From: Anthoceros angustus
Lineage: Eukaryota; Streptophyta; Anthocerotopsida; Anthocerotales; Anthocerotaceae
DNA length: 64,000 bases
Assembly: GCA_010909165.1 (NCBI GenBank)
Contig: MU008176.1
Location: forward strand, 1,046,856-1,110,855
Direction: 5' to 3'
Part shown: piece by piece, positions 24,522 to 36,271 of the stretch
How the letters are laid out: every line of letters begins with the position of its first letter
Numbering within the stretch: position 1 is the stretch's first letter
Program-made: the position numbers and the translations under genes
Notes under the pieces: model-generated
Told to the model about the DNA's origin: nothing
The model's input: the letters and a program-made list of their open reading frames with translations, nothing else
The model's database searches: none

Positions 24522-25154
24522 ATGCGGCGGAACTCGTCCTTGACTAAAGAGGAGGTGGAGAAATTCTGGAGGAGCAAGAAACAGAACATCGAAGAGCACC
24601 TGCGGGAAGCCATGGCTCAACAGCAGCAGGCTTGCGGGGAAGGGACCTCGGTGAGCTAGGCCGAAGCCGAAGCGGAAGGCAAAGCTTTTGATAATCTGGG
24701 CCAAGGCCATCCGTGGTTTTAAATCATGGTGAGGTTGGCATTGTCCTGCGCAGGATTCCTCCTCTGCTGACGCGGTAACGCACGTTGAGCACCGCAGGGC
24801 CGTAACCATCCCAGGGGCGGATGGTCGAGACGTCAAGGCTCGTGAGTCGGAATCAGCTGACTTCCCGCCCGGGAGCGGAGACTGGTAATCACGCGCGCTT
24901 AGCAAGTGCTGGGCTAGGCTAAGCCAGTGTTCTTCCAGGATTGTATTGCAGAGAGATTTATCAAGTGCGGTGTGGCTGACAGTGTGCTGTGCTTTGGCAG
25001 GTGGACGAGGAGCAGCTGGGCTTTTCTGAACGAGCCGCCCCAGGATATCAGACCTGGGCAGGGAGGCAGCTATGTCCCGCAATTCGATGTTGCAGCTCGA
25101 GCGCAGCTGAGCAGGGAAATGGGGTCCAGCTTCAGTGGTTTGTCAGCGACATGA
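24522..25154 (+). CDS. Conserved plant protein of unknown function (DWWTRSSWAFLNEPP motif)
   Basis: Three exons join in phase: 24,522-24,650; 24,754-24,884; 25,001-25,154. Donors are tcg|gtgag and actg|gtaatc; acceptors are gcgcag and tttggcag. The 137-residue product begins MRRNSSLTKEEVEKFWRSKK, with a short charged helix (EEHLREAMAQQQQ), has a variable acidic middle, and ends with DWWTRSSWAFLNEPP followed by SYVPQFDVAAR. The Lys-Glu-Glu-Val-x-x-Phe-Trp start and the WWTRSxWAFLNEPP core resemble, from memory, a small uncharacterised land-plant family. No enzymatic motif is seen. The spliced frame restoring W-W across the second intron is strong evidence that the model is right. An upstream 5' exon remains possible. 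Function is unknown. Confidence 0.75.
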
Positions 25155-25663
25155 ATCACTCTTGTTGACAAGTTTGGCTAATTCAATACCACATAGTAGA
25201 ACATGAACGCGGCAAGTTTGGTAGTTTCCTTTACATGTACAGCGTGTACAGTGTCTTCGAGTTTATAAACAGTTTAGAATTTGTAACGGCTTTCATCCGT
25301 CTGAGCCTGGATTTTGCAGTGCTAGCAAAGCATTTTTCAGACCTGTATACAGGGCCTTACAACGTCCTTTCTGTAGCCCACTTTTCCGCTGTGCAGCCAT
25401 GTCGGTCAGTGCTTGCTGCTTGTCGGGCCCAAGCCTGCAGGAAAACCAACTTAGATAAGTCGACAACGTGCATGATGGAGAGATACCCGCCTTGACACGC
25501 CCAGTACATTCTAGTGGAAAATGACCTTCAGAAGTGCTACCCACCTTGACAGGCCTCTTCACCCCGCTCATGCTTTACACTCTCGACTTTAAGTCCTACC
25601 CACTTGAAAATCACAGTTGGCAGTCACCCATCTCCACGGACTCAGTTGAGCTTGGCTTGTGGA
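25155..25663. other. Convergent 3' intergenic region
   Basis: Lies between the plus-strand DWWTRSSW gene and the 3' end of the minus-strand coiled-coil gene. It should contain both 3' UTRs. No other gene is seen. Confidence 0.5.
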
Positions 25664-28600
25664 TCATAACCACCTTCTGCGCTTGTCTGCGTTCTCCTTG
25701 ATGGTCTTGCTGAGCGTTTTTTGGTCCGAATCCTTGTCAAATGCAGCACCTCTTTTCTGAGCAGGTGATGTCGGGGTAGACTTCGGCTCCGGTATGCACC
25801 GCGGTGCCCTGGGTGTTCCCCCTCCTGTGATCAGTGAAAGATAGTTTTCGTCTGTAAAGAGAATATGCGCCTTCATCCTTGATTCGCCATGGTTCAAGGT
25901 ATGCATCACCGTGCCTGTCTTTGGTCTTCCCTCCTGCCCCTGGAGTATGTCTGGGAGTAAGTTTAATTTCTTGGTTCTGCCTCCACTGTACTCCTTGGTG
26001 GGGGCCTGAATCACGTTCCCTAGTATCTTGGATTCGGTCAGTGTTCCCTTCGGCAAGGTATCACCACTGCCTGCTTCAAGCGAAGCTGTAAGCTTTGATC
26101 GACTCTCTTTCCCATCACAGGTCTCTCCCACAGCAGAAAATGAGCTTTCCAAACTGAAGCGAAGACTGCTCCTTCCTGTCCTTTCCACGGGGAGGCTGGG
26201 CAATCTTCTTACTCGTTGAGGGGACGGCATTGTTATAGCCAAGAGCTCGTTCACCTGCAATTGCATCCAAGCAACGTCCCAAAGCTGTTCCTATGCTGCA
26301 GTGCAACCTTTGCAGGCGGAATTTTGCTGAACAGACGCACCTTCTTTTCCATGGAAGAAATCTCTTGTTTCAAACAAAAGATGTTGGCGTCCTTTCTCCT
26401 GCAAATATCTTCGAGTGCTGCCAATCTCTGTTCAAGTTGACATACCATGTCAGCATTGCTGGCTTGCTCCGAACACTAGGTCATCAGGAAGAGCAAACCC
26501 AGAAGCTTACCTGCTCATTTGCCTCTCTTGAAACTTGACTTGCCATAGTCAAACTTTCCAACTCTTCCCTTAGATGCTGTATCTCGGTTGACTTTTCAGA
26601 CAGCAAAAGTTGCTCAGCCTGCATACAAAATTGCCATGAGGTTTCCACAAGAACGCTTTCGTTTGCTGGCAAAAGGTCGTGAAATGCAGAGCGTCCCTGC
26701 AATACCTTTCTGCTGCGCGATACATCCTCATGGGCTTCCTCTTTCAGTCTCAATTGCTTTGTGAGCTCCACGAGTTCCTGATTAGCCTTGGCCTGAGCGG
26801 CAGCTAACACATTAACAGCTCAGTATGTTTGCTCTGGAAGGAGAGCTGGAGTCGCTCGTCAGAGAACAGACCTGGTTTTTCTTGTCAGCTTCAAGAGCCT
26901 CTGCAAGCTTCACTTCAGCTTCTCTTCTCTTTTTCTCACTTGATCTGATATACGACTTCATACTGCTCATTTGTGCTTCCATGCCCGCTACCTACAAAGG
27001 ATATCCAGAACCATGGATGGAGTCAAAAGGAACAATCTAATGATTAGAAGCAACTACCTGAGCACATACCTTGGAAGCAGCAATCTCCAAATCTGCTAAC
27101 AGTTGCTCTGCGACGAATTCTGGTGAGCTTGGGCAAAACCCCGGGGGCTGCTTTCCTCCATCGAGAGGTGCAATGATATTGTCAACAGCTTTGCTTACTG
27201 CTGCACGTAAGGCAGATGTCACATCAACCCCCCTGGTTTTCCAAGGAGACATATTCAGATCATAACCACCAGACCATTCTGACAGATCTGAGTGATTGGA
27301 AAGCCGCCGGTCATCCTGTTCGGCTGGCAGCCCTTGGGATCTCTGATTCTGGTCTCCACCGTCAGCTGACTGTAAGTAGGAAACCCCGTCTCCCTGTAGC
27401 TCCCCTCCATGCCTACTCCGCCATTCCTGCCACGAGCTGGTGCTGGCCTGCCTGGTAGCGTTCTTGGTTCCATCCTACACATATTGGAATATTTTGCTAA
27501 TAAACCGTCTCGCCTGCATGCACAAGCATTCTTTGCAATGGAAGGTTTAGGAGGGCAGGTCAAACCTTAGGACTGACATAGGACTTCTCAATATCTGAGG
27601 GGAAGATGTCCAGCGAAGTCAAAGCCTCGACCCCAAGTTTCTGACACATATCAATCACGGCAGTCTGCAGTGACGTTACCCTCCCTGTGGCGTGCTCCAC
27701 ACTTTCCTTCAAAGCTACCAAGACTGCACACCGAAGCAACTCGGGAGATGAGAAGCTCGGTGAAAACAAAATGGCAGCAGCATGATCTGCAACATATAAG
27801 TTGCTTCCTCACATTGCCTGCTAGCGATACCTTTGGCCCTGAGCCCTCCTGAGGCTTGGGCCTCAGTCCCTGCTTGCGTTACCCTCTCATACGTCTGGAA
27901 CTCTTTGGCCTGGGACATGACGAGTGACAGCAGCAAAAGAGAGAAGATGGAGGACCTCAATAGACCGAGAATTCATAAGCCTAGGACCCAACAGTAGTAC
28001 GAACAAGCACTGGGAGAACTCAAAAATGAAATCTCTTGTGGCTGACCCTGTCAATCACTGCTGTAAACGCGCTCATAACACCTGATGCTTCCTTCTCCAA
28101 TAGTGCTGTCACTTGCTTCTGCAACAACAACCATGTCCACGAGGAACAACTAAGGTGTCAAGGCCTCCAGCGATGAGATAGCTTGCTCTCGTTTCTTACA
28201 GTTGTTGATGCTAACGCTCTTGAAAGAATATTACACCCTCCCAACGACATATATCCATGTAGGTTATGCGCTTACCCGGATGCCAAGAATGACTGAGGCA
28301 CATTTGGCTTGCGCGGCTTCTCTCCCAGCTTCCACTCCTTCTGGAGTTCTGGTTGGCAGTTGCCACAATCTCGAAGTATCTTTTCCTACCTACAAGAAAG
28401 TGCAAGTTTCCATAGGGAAAAGCTGTATCACCAAAATGCTGCAGCTTCCAGCAACGACCTGGTGACAAGAGTGAACCTTACTGCGGGGCAAAGGTAACTG
28501 TTGCTACTTGTAATTCGAGGAAACCGCAGGGGACTCCCGTAGAAACTATCAAGGGACGTGACGGAGGAGTGGACCGATAACCACTCAGTAGGGTCCTCTA

Positions 28601-29683
28601 CGTCCAGCATAATGTCACCAAACAAGGGATTATCCCATCCTCGAGAGCTCTGTCGTTTCAGTCCCCCAGTAGCCTTGATGCTGTCGAACGTCAATATACA
28701 GCTTTCCAGTACCAGGTCCGAGTTTACTCTTGGATCTGCAGTTTCACACAATGCCTCCGTCGCCTGCTCCTCAATAGCAATTGCTGCAGTCTTATCAGAC
28801 AGCACTTTGTCCCACAACTCCCTCAGTTCTTGCCTTAGGAGCGCCAAAGATTGTTCCTGGCCATTATCAAGAAGCACACACAAGAACTTTCGGAAATTTG
28901 TCCCTGCTCAGAACTGCAAAACCTGCAAAACGCGTGAATAGCACGACCTCGTACCTTGGACTCAACAGCTTGTTGCAGGCTATTTATTTCCTCAACATTC
29001 CTTTCTTTAGATGCTGCCGCTGCAGCAGCTGCCACTGCTACCACAAGAACTCTTTGAAGAGGCGCAAATCCTTCCCACACCTCCGCCTCTCGGCCGTTAA
29101 GATGACTGCCCAACGTTGCCAAGCCAGAAGCAGCGTCTGGGTGGGCCGGCCCATGTTCCGTAGAGAACCAAGCAATGCTCCCATCTCGTGAATTATCAAG
29201 TACCGAAAACCCGACTAGAGAATCTCTGCACTGCAGTTGGGACCGCCCAACTATTCTTGGTCTCCTCATGTTCGATCGCCTCCCGTAAGGGCGGGCTCTG
29301 CTCGATCCCCACAGGCAGAGGCGGTGTATGGGGCCCACGGACACACCGACCGACGTTTCTTGCGGATCTTTTGCTGCTCCCTGAGACTCGCTGTCTCGCA
29401 GGGACAGCTGTGAGAACACTTCAAGCTGGTGCGGAATGCCGACACCGTCTTCCACCTTGCTCAACCCCCCGTCGCAGGGCCCTGAGCGAATTCGCTCGCA
29501 GAAAGACATTTCGTGAAACGGACTACCATCTCGACATAAAATTTCCGGCAAGTCGGCAAGGAATCCTACAACAGGGATCCGTCCGGCACTACCGTAAGTG
29601 TCGGATCCCGCTGCTGATGAATCTTTACACGCGCTGCCTGAAGATGCTCGTCTCCGGGCAGGAGCAAACCGGCGGTTGACCAT
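25664..29683 (-). CDS. Large multi-exon coiled-coil protein, family not identified
   Basis: A minus-strand gene with many short exons. The start is taken at ATG 29,683 (MVNRRFAPARRRASSG) and the stop at 25,664 (ends DKRRRWL). Coding-like segments in order are: an N-terminal Ser/Arg-rich region (GFLADLPEILCRDGSPFHEM, 29,683 to about 28,950); EINSLQQAVESK and LALLRQELRELWDKVLSDK; EGVEAGREAAQAKCASVILG (about 28,300); KQVTALLEKEASGVMSAF (about 28,080); RGVDVTSALRAAVSKAVDNI (27,180-27,240); GMEAQMSSMKSYIRSSEKKR (26,940-26,990); AKANQELVELTKQLRLKEE; QHLREELESLTMA; CQLEQRLAALEDICRRKD (26,390-26,445); and a basic, Ser/Pro-rich tail (25,664-26,230). Heptad-like Leu/Glu/Lys spacing predicts long coiled coils, so a cytoskeletal or scaffold role is plausible. 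No motor domain is visible. Exon borders are not fully resolved. Confidence 0.6.
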
Positions 29684-30503
29684 GCAGTGCATCATTTTCA
29701 GCTATCCGCCCCTTCCCGTCTCTTGGCCCTCATACAGACCTGCAACTCTCGATTCCACCTCCTAACGCTCACAAGAAAGGTGTTGAACATCCAAGAAACG
29801 ACACCTCCTCGGGTCCAGATGACAAAAGCTAGGACGAGAAAGAACTTCAAGAGCTGGTTCAGCAAGCAAGAAGCAGCTGGTTTGCCTGATGCCAGGGGGA
29901 AGGAGGAGCTGGTAAACAACCTCAGTGTCTGTGTCTGTCTCCCTGATGCATCAAGAACGAGCATCCCTGTGGACGATTCTCCGAGCACTCTTCCGGAATG
30001 GGCTAAGAAAACCCATCCAGCTCATCCACGTGTGTGCAAATGAGCAGAGCAGGAGCAGCCAGAAAGAGTGATTTGAGAGATTGGAAGCAGTCCACCTTCC
30101 GCAACAGGTGAACTCGGGACAGAAAGACGACCTTTTGCAGGTTTACAAGATGGTAGCCCACACCGGAGACCGAGACGATCGCGAGCGGCCACGAGTTTGA
30201 AGTGAAACATGTTCAAATTCAAAACGATAAAAAGGTTTTTTCAGAACTCGGGCTTACCAAGCCGGACAAGGTTTGGCGCGCACATCGGCATGCAACACTT
30301 CGTAGCGAACATTTCGCACAAAGTGACCGCATCCTAAGTCATACTTTAAAATTCATTACGATGGCCGTTATGTACAACGGGACTCATTCAAAATTGATTA
30401 CGATGGCCGATATGTCCACCGGGACTGCTTTCATTGCTCCAATATGCTCGTTATATATATCTAAATTAAAAAGACGTAATATAATTAAATTAATATTACA
30501 GTA
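29684..30503. other. Upstream region of the coiled-coil gene and AT-rich transition
   Basis: No supported gene. GC content falls from the gene promoter side into AT-rich repeat DNA. A short imperfect direct repeat (cgatggccg...gggact) occurs at 30,359 and 30,401. Confidence 0.4.
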
Positions 30504-30691
30504 TGTTGTAATAAATCTTGCTGAAAAATATTTTATCTAATTATATTAGGGTGATTAGTTCTTAATTATGGTATTATATATTTTATAATTTATAGTGTGT
30601 TGTAATAAATCTTGCTGAAAAATATTTTATCTAATTATATTAGGGTGATTAGTTCTTAATTATGGTATTATATATTTTATAATTTATAGTG
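30504..30691. repeat. 94-bp perfect tandem duplication
   Basis: Two copies of 94 bp (30,504-30,597 and 30,598-30,691) appear identical by eye. The unit starts tgttgtaataaatcttgctg and ends ttataatttatagtg. It is AT-rich and lies just before the cacctttgtggtctt repeats and the hairpins. Confidence 0.9.
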
Positions 30692-30699
30692 TACTCTTA

Positions 30700-30910
30700 G
30701 ATTATGCCATCTTTGTGGTCTTATACCACCTTTGTGGTCTTTGATTGTGCCACCGCTGCGGACTTTTGCCACCTTTTGTGCACTCTTGCTTTGCCACCTT
30801 TGTGGTATTTTTCCATGCCATGGTCTTTATTATGCCACACCTCTCTGGCCTTTTGCCACCTTTGGTGGACTTTACGTTTACCATTTCTGTGGTCTTTTGC
30901 TTTGCCATAG
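30700..30910. repeat. Degenerate gccacctttgtggtctt repeats
   Basis: About nine imperfect units of roughly 22-25 bp share the motif gccacctttgtggtcttt, each with a small internal palindrome (ccacctttgtgg). The repeats end in the left arm of the hairpin at 30,892. Confidence 0.75.
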
Positions 30911-30954
30911 GAGTCTTTTTCTTATGAAAAGACTCCTATGACAAAGCAAAAGAC
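30892..30954. repeat. Inverted repeat, 28-bp arms, 7-nt loop
   Basis: The left arm 30,892-30,919 and right arm 30,927-30,954 are reverse complements with one mismatch; the loop is tcttatg. The arms contain gactcctatg/cataggagtc. A structure this long could extrude as a cruciform or mark the end of a foldback element. Confidence 0.9.
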
Positions 30955-30970
30955 TCTAAGATTGCAAAAG

Positions 30971-31007
30971 ACTCTAAGATTGCAAATTTTATTTGCAATC
31001 TTAGAGT
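30971..31007. repeat. Inverted repeat, 17-bp arms, 3-nt loop
   Basis: The left arm actctaagattgcaaat (30,971-30,987) is the exact reverse complement of 30,991-31,007, with loop ttt. A partial extra copy of the left arm (actctaagattgcaaa) precedes it at 30,953-30,968. Confidence 0.9.
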
Positions 31008-31415
31008 ATTTTCTTATTGTGCTCATTAGACAGTGTCATATTCTTAGTAATACAATATCAACAAGAAAACTCTCATTCTCTCCTTTGTATTCTCATCATT
31101 ACACCTGTTGAGCTGGCCCTCTTGCCCCTCGTGGTTGGTGACAGAACGGGCTCGGGGTGGGGTTGCTGCCAGTGTCCTCCCGCCCCCTGGGCCGCATCCC
31201 TCTCCGCCCTTCTTACGGCCTCCTTTGCTTCCTGCCACTCCGTCGGCAAGGGCAAAGGGACCAGCGCATTGGTGGAGGCCGTCTTCCTCCTCTTTACCTC
31301 CAGCCTAGTCCGGCGGGGTTCGGTGGTGCAGGGCCGTTGTGGGGCTGGCTGACGGTGCGCAGCGACCACCAACTCCTCCTCATTGCAACCTCCTCCCAGG
31401 TGCTCGGTGGAGGGA

Positions 31416-33780
31416 CTAAGGAGGAAGTAGGAATTTCTTCCACACTTCCGGGATGGCGAGGGGTCCGTTCGGGCGTATGGAGTCCGGAATCCTCCCAATC
31501 CTCCTCTTCGAGACTACTTTGGCCTTGGAAGGCGGCCCTCCGCCTCCGGCCTCCTCGCGCTCCGCCTCAAGTAGGGCCACTAGACCCTTCCGAGCGCGCT
31601 CTTCCTCTCCCTCCTTGGAGGTTAAGGTGCCCCCACACATGGATGATGAGCGGCGATAACGCCCGACGGGCGCTTCGCTCCATGACTTCTTGGCCTCTGG
31701 TTGATCTGGCGAAGATGATTCTTCCCGATCGGCCCTCTTCCTCTCTGAGGCGCGGAGGAACACCGGCAAGTTGTTACCAAGGTGGTCCACCTTGATGAGC
31801 ATATTCCAGTGGGCGATGATCTTCGCCACCGCCCTCACCGCTTTATCCAGCAGTCCGACATCGCCCACCCGTTTGAGGAGCGGCCCCCGCCTCAAGAGTG
31901 CCGCCCTTGCGCCCACCTTCCCTTCACCTTAAGGGCTGCAGGACTCGCCCCCAACTTCCGCCAGCGGTTGTAAACCGCCCTCAGGACCTCTACGGTCCAT
32001 CTCCTGGGGTCCTCCCTCAGATTCTTGGAGCGGACCTCCTTGTTGGCCACCGTCAACACCTTCCGGGCGTATTCCCGGACCAAGGCAACGCTGTCGAAGG
32101 TCCAAACAGCCTGGAAGATATCCAGTGCGATCCTCCACGGCTCCTCGCCTCATGGTCCGAGTCATCGGGTAGCGTTTGGTGATGTTCCGCTCCACCAGGC
32201 GCCAGGTTCCCAGACCTCTACCGCCTTCTTGGGCCCCATTGCATGCGCCTTCGAGACGTTGTGGCTTGAGGATCAACAGTTCTCCTTTTTCCCTTCGCGG
32301 CGTCGACCGCTCCGGTCGCGAAAGAGAGCCGCTCATAATCGCGCTCGGGCACTCGAAAAGACAGCGAGAGAGGGTGTCCGAGCGCAAGTATCAGCTGAAT
32401 CGCGAGAGAATGACCTTCGTTCGGGGCCAAAGGGTCGGGAATGGCAAGCATGGAAATCGCCTTTGCCGAGTCCCGCATGGCTTACTAGCTTCGTTGCCGC
32501 CGCCGCTCGCGTACTCTAGCCTTACTCTGGCGCATGTACCCGGAGCGTGAGTACTTGCCCATAACAACCACGGCAACCCTACGGTCCGGTCATGCGCCTC
32601 TCGGCCCGTCCATGTGGCCCCTCTTGCCAAAATCGCTTCCCGTTCCAAAGTTACTTTGGCCTTGGAAGGGCGGCCCTCCGCCTCCGGCGCTCTCCCCTCG
32701 CGCTCCGCCTCAAGTAGGGCCACTAGACCCTTCCGGAGCGCCCGCTCTTCCTCTCCCTCCTTCAGGAGGTTAAGGTGCCCCCACACATGGATGATGAACG
32801 GCGATAACGCCGACGGGGGCGGCTTCTCGCTCCGCAGCTTCTTGGCCTCCTGGTTGATCCTGGCGAAGATGATTCTTCCCCAGTCGGCCCTCTTCCCTCT
32901 CTGTAGGGCGCGGAGGAACACCAGCAAGTTGTTACCAAGGTGGTCCACCTTGATGAGCATATTCCAGTGGACGATGATCTTCGCCACCGCCCTCCCCCGC
33001 CCGTGGTCCGAGCATCACCACCCGTTTGAGGAGCGTCCCCGCCTCAAGAGTGCCGCCCTTGCCTTCCACCTTCCCTTCACCTTAGGGCTGCAGGACTCGC
33101 CCCCAACTTCCTCCAGGCGGATGCCTCGGGACCTCTGGTCCATCTCACGGGTCCTCCCTCGATTCTTGGAGCGGACCTCCTTGTTGGCCACCGTCAACAC
33201 CTTCCCGGCGTATTCCGGACCAAAAACTGGTCGAAGGTCCAAACACTGGAAGATATCCAGTGCGATCCTCCACGGCTCCTCCTCCGTGGTCCGAACCGGG
33301 TAGCGTTTGGTGATGTTCCGCTCCACAGGCGGGGTTCCCGACCTCACCGCCTTCTTGGGCCCCATTGCATGCGCCTTTCGGACGGTTGGTGGCAGGATCA
33401 GCAGTTCTCCTTTTTCCCTTCGCCGTCGGCCCGGTCATGAAAGCCGCTCATACAGCGCTCGGGCACTCGAAAAGACGCCGAAGGCGGGGTGTCCGAGCGC
33501 AAGTATTCACCAGCGCGAAGTCGCTCGAGAGAATGACCTCGTTCGGGGCCAAAGGGTGAAGCATGGAAACGCCTTGTGCCGTGTCCAGTCGCGTAACCTC
33601 CCAGCTTTACGTTGCCGCCGCTGCCTCTAGCCTTACTCGCGCGTACCGAGCGTGAGTACTTGCCCATAACAACCACTGGCAACCCTACGGTCCTGGTCCG
33701 CTGCATGCCTGTCTGCCTCTCAGCACCGTCCATGTGGCCCCTCTTGCCAAAATACGCTTCCCGTTCCAAAGTTACTTTTC
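31416..33780 (-). mobile_element. Retroelement gag-like fragment, tandemly duplicated
   Basis: GC-rich DNA with minus-strand coding remnants in two units about 1,137 bp apart (ggccttggaa at 31,521 and 32,658) and the start of a third at 33,760. The better unit (32,391-32,987) reads KIIVHWNMLIKVDHLGNNL, LVFLRALQRGKRADWGRIIF and FIIHVWGHLNLLKEGEEERA. A downstream part reads LTVANKEVRSKN (31,930-32,080 and 33,150-33,230). The FLxxLxRGxxxDWGxI pattern recurs at 55,958-56,395. Frames are broken by indels, often at CTG/CAG. Plus-strand frames across this region are shadows. Confidence 0.55.
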
Positions 33781-33794
33781 GTGGCGTACTTATC

Positions 33795-33955
33795 GCGACT
33801 TACTCTGGAGTGCAGTCCGGACTTACCGCGATCTACCCCGGAGTGCGGTCCGCAGCCGCTCGGCCACTCCGGAGTGCGGTCCGGAGTCACCTGTCTACTC
33901 CGGAGTGCGGTCTGGAGTCACCCAGCCTACTCCGGAGTGAGGTCCGGAGTCACCT
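33795..33955. repeat. Cggagtgcggtccggagtc tandem repeats
   Basis: Four to five imperfect units of about 30-40 bp built around actccggagtgcggtccgg with variable spacers. They lie where the third gag-like unit breaks off. Confidence 0.75.
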
Positions 33956-34199
33956 TATTACCCACCCTGGCCTTATTTCCTGTCTTGTTTCTCACTCCAC
34001 ACCCAAAAAAACCAAAAAACTAGCTCATTACCTTCTAAGGGAGAGAGCCTACGGTCCACACCTACCTCCCAGCAACCTTCCAGAAGTACAAAAGGCAACA
34101 AGCACCACATTACACCAGATCAGCATCCACACTACAACCAGCATCAACACCGAGCCCTTAGCACCATCATACAGCATGAGCAAAGTTGCACTAGCTTGC

Positions 34200-35290
34200 A
34201 CCAAGTACTAACACCCCACCGATTTATGCACGCTGTGAGATGAAGTGGGACAAGAGCCTGAACAGGGGAAATCAGATCCAAGCAAGGTTAGACAACTAGC
34301 ACCCCCTTCAGCAGCCACCACCTAAATCCGGTAGCCACACATAGCATACGCATGCACCAAGCCCTAACAAATCCGACCGTAGAATGCTAGAAGATGAAGC
34401 AAGACATCAGCCTGAAAAGAGGAAATCATGGAGGCACTGTACAGTAAGATAATTATCACCAGAATCAACATCCAGAACATATGCTTGCATCCAACATCCA
34501 CTAGCGTCATCAGATTACCACCAGCACCAAGCCCTTACAGCCACGACGGATTAGAACACTAGAATAAGAAGGCGGGCATCAGCATGAAAATAGATAAGCA
34601 CTATCCAAGATGGGCAGCACAAGAGGAACAAAAACAGCAGACCACGGCCCCAGCCAAGCGCACGAAATCACACCGTTTGCGAGCACAAGCCGGCCTCTAG
34701 CGGGAGAGCAGTGCGCAAAAAGAAGCGCGCACCAACATCCAGGTTATCAGCAACATCAGTAGCCAACCCATATCACCAGCACCCATACATCAGAAGGAAA
34801 TCGCCAGCACCTGATGCCTACAGCAAATCTATTCAACCTCCTGCATCCACTACTAGGTTAGCACCAGATCACCAGCCACGACGAATTAGCTTAAATCCAA
34901 CATCCACGGTGAGACACACCGACCACCGGCCGCATCGAGCCAACTAGAACGCTAGAATAAACAGCAGGACATCAGCTTGAATAGAGGTGAGCCCTGTCGA
35001 AGATGGGCAGCACAAGAGCAACAAAAACAGCGGGCCTCGGCCCCAGCCAAGCGCACAAAATCACATAGGTCTGGAAACCATGCCGACCTTCAGCGGGAGA
35101 GCAGCGCGCAAAAAGAAGCGCGCATCAGCATCCAAATTACCAGCAACATCAGCAGCCAACCCATACCACCAGCACCCATACATCAGCAGGAAATCACCAG
35201 CACCCCCATCCTTCAGCCAATCTATCCGGCATCCTGCACCCACAACTAGGTTAGCACCACAGCCACATGTGCCCCAACATCACCAACCGT
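34200..35290. repeat. Degenerate tandem repeat, 393-bp period at its end
   Basis: The segments beginning tgggcagcacaagag at 34,611 and 35,004 are clearly related (gcgcaaaaagaagcgcgca, cagcacccatacatcag in both), giving a 393-bp period. Weaker relatives extend upstream to about 34,200 (ggacaagagcctgaacagggg; gacatcagcctgaaaag). The open plus-strand frames here have repetitive composition and no domain. Confidence 0.65.
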
Positions 35291-35299
35291 CCACCCATG

Positions 35300-36271
35300 T
35301 TGAGTCCTGTAAATGATTTGGTATTTGGAAACTCCTTGTTGGATTGTGTCTTTGAGTGATTTTTTGTTTTTTTTTGCTAAGTTTGGTGTCAAGAAGAGCT
35401 AGGTTATTAGTAGGAAGGAATATTTACACTAGAAAGTGTCCTTGGCCTATGAGTTTTGGGTTGTTTTCTGGGTTGGATAATAATCGGTCCTTGGACTATG
35501 AACTTGGTACTCCTTGGCCTTCGGTCTTGGTATATTTAATAAAAATCCTATATAAGGGAAAGGGGGTCCTCATATTTAGCAAAGGCAATCAGGTCCATAG
35601 GCTAGTTGTCGAACCAGCTAGGGCGGTAGTTGAAATTGTGTGTGTAATTGGTCAAAAGTGTCTATGTTCGGCGGTAGAGGAACTGGAAGGGCGGGCGCTG
35701 GAGGAAGAAGTGGTAGCGGAAGCCGGTTGGTGGTCGTGGAAAGGCCTAGCCATGACCGATGATAGCTGCCTGCTACTCCTAACTTGGTCGATTACTCAGG
35801 TTCCTACCTTCCCACTCATGAGCTTCCCGCCGCCACCGGGGGCCTCCTTCACAGCGGCCGCTCATGCCCTATCAGGAATTGTCTGGAGCTACCCCTGACC
35901 GCCTGAACCATGTCTTCGAAGGATGCGACGTCGCCTCCTGTTGCGCCGCTCATGGTTGCCTCAGAGGCGGGTTCTCCAACTTCGGTGGGGATTTCCGCTA
36001 CCCCGGTAGTAGACTGCAAGAGCATGGCGCTCAGGGCTGCAGCGGAAATTTCGACTGCCCAATGGCCCAATATGGACCATTGCAGGGTCCGGGCTGGAGA
36101 ATTGGTGAGGGAGCTGGGACTTGGGTTCATGGAAAAACGGTGGAACTATGTGAACCCAAGTCTAGTGCAGGAGTGTGCTCGCCAGCTGAAGGCTAAGTCA
36201 CAAGGGGAAGGAATCAGGGAAAGGCCACAGGATTGGGATGTGGAGATTTTAGGGGAGGATTTACCAGACTA
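35300..36271 (+). mobile_element. Putative LTR-retroelement 5' part with truncated gag-like frame
   Basis: 35,300-35,640 resembles an LTR: T-rich, with a TATA-like ctatataaggg at 35,551-35,561 followed by a transcribed leader. A 120-codon frame begins at the ATG of 35,910 (MSSKDATSPPVAPLMVASEAG) and ends at 36,271 with DWDVEILGEDLPD. Its second half (RWNYVNPSLVQECARQ) loosely parallels the VANKEVRSKN segment of the minus-strand gag-like elements at 32.0 and 52.0 kb. No protease, polymerase or integrase follows. Assignment is tentative. Confidence 0.35.

Noticed and set aside
25664-29683. Kinesin assignment for the coiled-coil gene
   Set aside because: No P-loop or switch motifs of a motor domain are visible. 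Coiled coils alone do not support the name.
31157-33303. Plus-strand frames of 200-229 codons
   Set aside because: They are shadows opposite the minus-strand gag-like coding remnants and have Ser/Pro/Leu composition only.
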